Positions 30,909 through 32,167 of a stretch of DNA of 32,167 nucleotides are shown here, piece after piece. The first letter of the stretch is position 1, and the number at the start of each line of letters is the position of its first letter. The stretch covers positions 1 through 32,167 of the forward strand of contig ONIO01000004.1 in NCBI GenBank assembly GCA_900317915.1, given 5' to 3'. A model generated the notes under the pieces. The model was not told the DNA's origin. It searched no databases and saw nothing but the letters and a program-made list of their open reading frames with translations. Both the position numbers and the translations under genes were made by a program. The DNA is from an uncultured Lachnospiraceae bacterium (lineage in GTDB: Bacteria; Bacillota; Clostridia; Lachnospirales; Lachnospiraceae).

Positions 30909-32167
30909 ATGAAAAACAAAAAGAAGACAAATGTAAATCGTAAAAAAACAATGGCGATTCTTGGAATCGCATTTATCGTATTGGTAATCGCAGTTGCAGC
31001 TCTGGTTGTAAGAAGATATGCACCTTCCACAGAGCGAATGAAGCTTACTGATTACTTTGTAATATCGAAGGATAATGAGTGTGCTGTTATTCTAAACAGC
31101 TCCTATGATAAATCGGATAGTGAAGATGCAACAAATGCCATTATGAATAATGGACATGTATATCTGAATCTGTCCTATCTGAAAAATAAAATCGATGATG
31201 GCTATGTGTTTGATTCAACAGAAAATGTATTACGCTATGCCACAGACAATGCGCTGGTGACGGCTAATCTCAATAGTGCAGATTATACAGTGGATCGTCA
31301 GGGACAGACAGCGAATGACAGTGTCATCATTTCTGAAGGTCAGACCTTCTATGTAAATCTGGACTGGGTTAAGAACTTCTCTGATCTCCAGTACAAAACC
31401 TATAAGAAACCAAACCGAGTTGTGATTGAGACAGCTGGTTGGAAAAGGGGTGTAGCTACTATTACTGGAAATACCAAGATTCGAAGAAATGGTGGCGTAA
31501 AGAGTAAGATCCTTCAGGATGTCAAGAAGGGAACAACTGTTACAGTGGTTGAAAACTACGGAAAATGGAGTAAGGTTGTATCAAAACAAGGCGTGATCGG
31601 ATGCGTAGAGAATAAAAAGCTTTCTAAGCAGAAGACCTCTGCAGTGAAGAAGACACTAAAAGAGCGCAAGTATAATCACATGAAATTCAATGGAGAAATC
31701 AGTCTGGGATGGCATCAGGTAAATGGCACCGCTGGCAATGCTTCATTAACAACTATATTAAACAATACCAAGGGAATGAATGTCATCTCTCCTACTTGGT
31801 ATGTAATCAAGGATAATCAGGGTAATATCTCTGACTATTCTAGTGCTGCTTATGTACAGCAGTGTCATCAGAAACAGGTGCAGGTATGGGCACTGGTAAG
31901 TAATATTTCCAATAATTCTGTAGATACCACTGCTGTATTAAATACAACATCTAGTAGAGATAATCTAGTGAATAGCTTGATTGCCTCAGCAATTACAACA
32001 AATGTAGATGGAATCAATGTAGATCTGGAGTCTCTCTCTGGAGATGCGAAGGATGGATACATCCAGTTTATTAAGGAATTATCACTGAAGTGTGAGAAGA
32101 ATGACCTGATTCTATCTGTTGATAACTATGCACCAACAGGCTCCTCTCAGCATTATCAGCGTAAGAT
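30909..32167 (+). CDS. Membrane-anchored SH3-GH18 glycoside hydrolase, 5' part
   Basis: 419 codons are visible and the frame is open at the window end. ATG 30909 follows GGAGGAG. A short basic cytoplasmic start (KNKKKTNVNRKK) precedes one membrane segment (about 15-34), without a cleavage site, so the protein is anchored with the rest outside. Residues about 45-170 resemble the stalk domain found in copper-amine-oxidase-N-like cell-surface proteins (VYLNLSYLKNKID, FYVNLDWVKNF). A bacterial SH3 domain follows (about 182-238; ATITGNTKIRRNGGVKSKIL). The GH18 barrel begins near 262 (GEISLGWHQ) and has DGINVDLE at 367-374; Glu374 is the expected acid/base, and DGxNxDxE is the form found in LysM/SH3 GH18 enzymes acting on peptidoglycan. 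Likely a cell-wall N-acetylglucosaminidase. Confidence 0.93.
   Translation, partial: MKNKKKTNVNRKKTMAILGIAFIVLVIAVAALVVRRYAPSTERMKLTDYFVISKDNECAVILNSSYDKSDSEDATNAIMNNGHVYLNLSYLKNKIDDGYVFDSTENVLRYATDNALVTANLNSADYTVDRQGQTANDSVIISEGQTFYVNLDWVKNFSDLQYKTYKKPNRVVIETAGWKRGVATITGNTKIRRNGGVKSKILQDVKKGTTVTVVENYGKWSKVVSKQGVIGCVENKKLSKQKTSAVKKTLKERKYNHMKFNGEISLGWHQVNGTAGNASLTTILNNTKGMNVISPTWYVIKDNQGNISDYSSAAYVQQCHQKQVQVWALVSNISNNSVDTTAVLNTTSSRDNLVNSLIASAITTNVDGINVDLESLSGDAKDGYIQFIKELSLKCEKNDLILSVDNYAPTGSSQHYQRK

Overview
The window looks like chromosome of a low-to-moderate GC, Gram-positive anaerobe of the class Clostridia, most likely a Lachnospiraceae member. The evidence is gene content: a YaaR/HolB/RicT block, MecA, a GdpP-RplI-DnaB block, a lipoprotein-dependent sugar ABC transporter, a DUF6106-like membrane protein, bacterial-type 2[4Fe-4S] ferredoxin, and strong AGGAGG-type ribosome binding sites. 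No insertion sequence, integrase, prophage or CRISPR array was seen. The genus cannot be read from the sequence.

Layout. 1-542: 3' end of an acidic protein built of 13-residue repeats. 602-2829: tRNA-Lys(CTT), trmB and a D-Ala-D-Ala carboxypeptidase, closed by a bidirectional terminator. 2963-3490 (minus): a divergent ArgR-like protein. From 3615 to 12301 ten plus-strand genes run with short gaps and no visible terminator: an AbiEi-type antitoxin and an unusual partner, an Orn/Lys/Arg decarboxylase family protein, a guanylate kinase-like protein, YaaR, HolB, RicT, a TrmN6-type methyltransferase, RsmI and a sirtuin. The ArgR-like gene and this run are driven by divergent promoters whose -35 boxes overlap. 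12390-13589: rpsF-ssb-rpsR operon with a structured leader.

13724-21398 is a galactoside module: an AraC regulator, a lipoprotein solute-binding protein, two permeases and a GH2 beta-galactosidase. It has no ATPase of its own; an MsmX/UgpC-type ATPase is encoded at 23251-24360 (minus), apparently co-transcribed with an HPr-like protein that has lost its phosphorylatable histidine but keeps the regulatory-serine motif. This suggests linked sugar uptake and catabolite control. Between them lie a DUF6106-like membrane protein and a CdaR/PucR-type regulator.

24858-28740 holds gdpP, rplI and dnaB. Downstream are a 56-residue ferredoxin (minus), a DUF1858 protein and mecA (minus). 30337-30908 has no convincing gene, but contains a promoter, several nested complementary segments and a terminator. 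It is the best candidate for an undescribed structured RNA of about 350 nt. The window ends inside a membrane-anchored SH3-GH18 protein.
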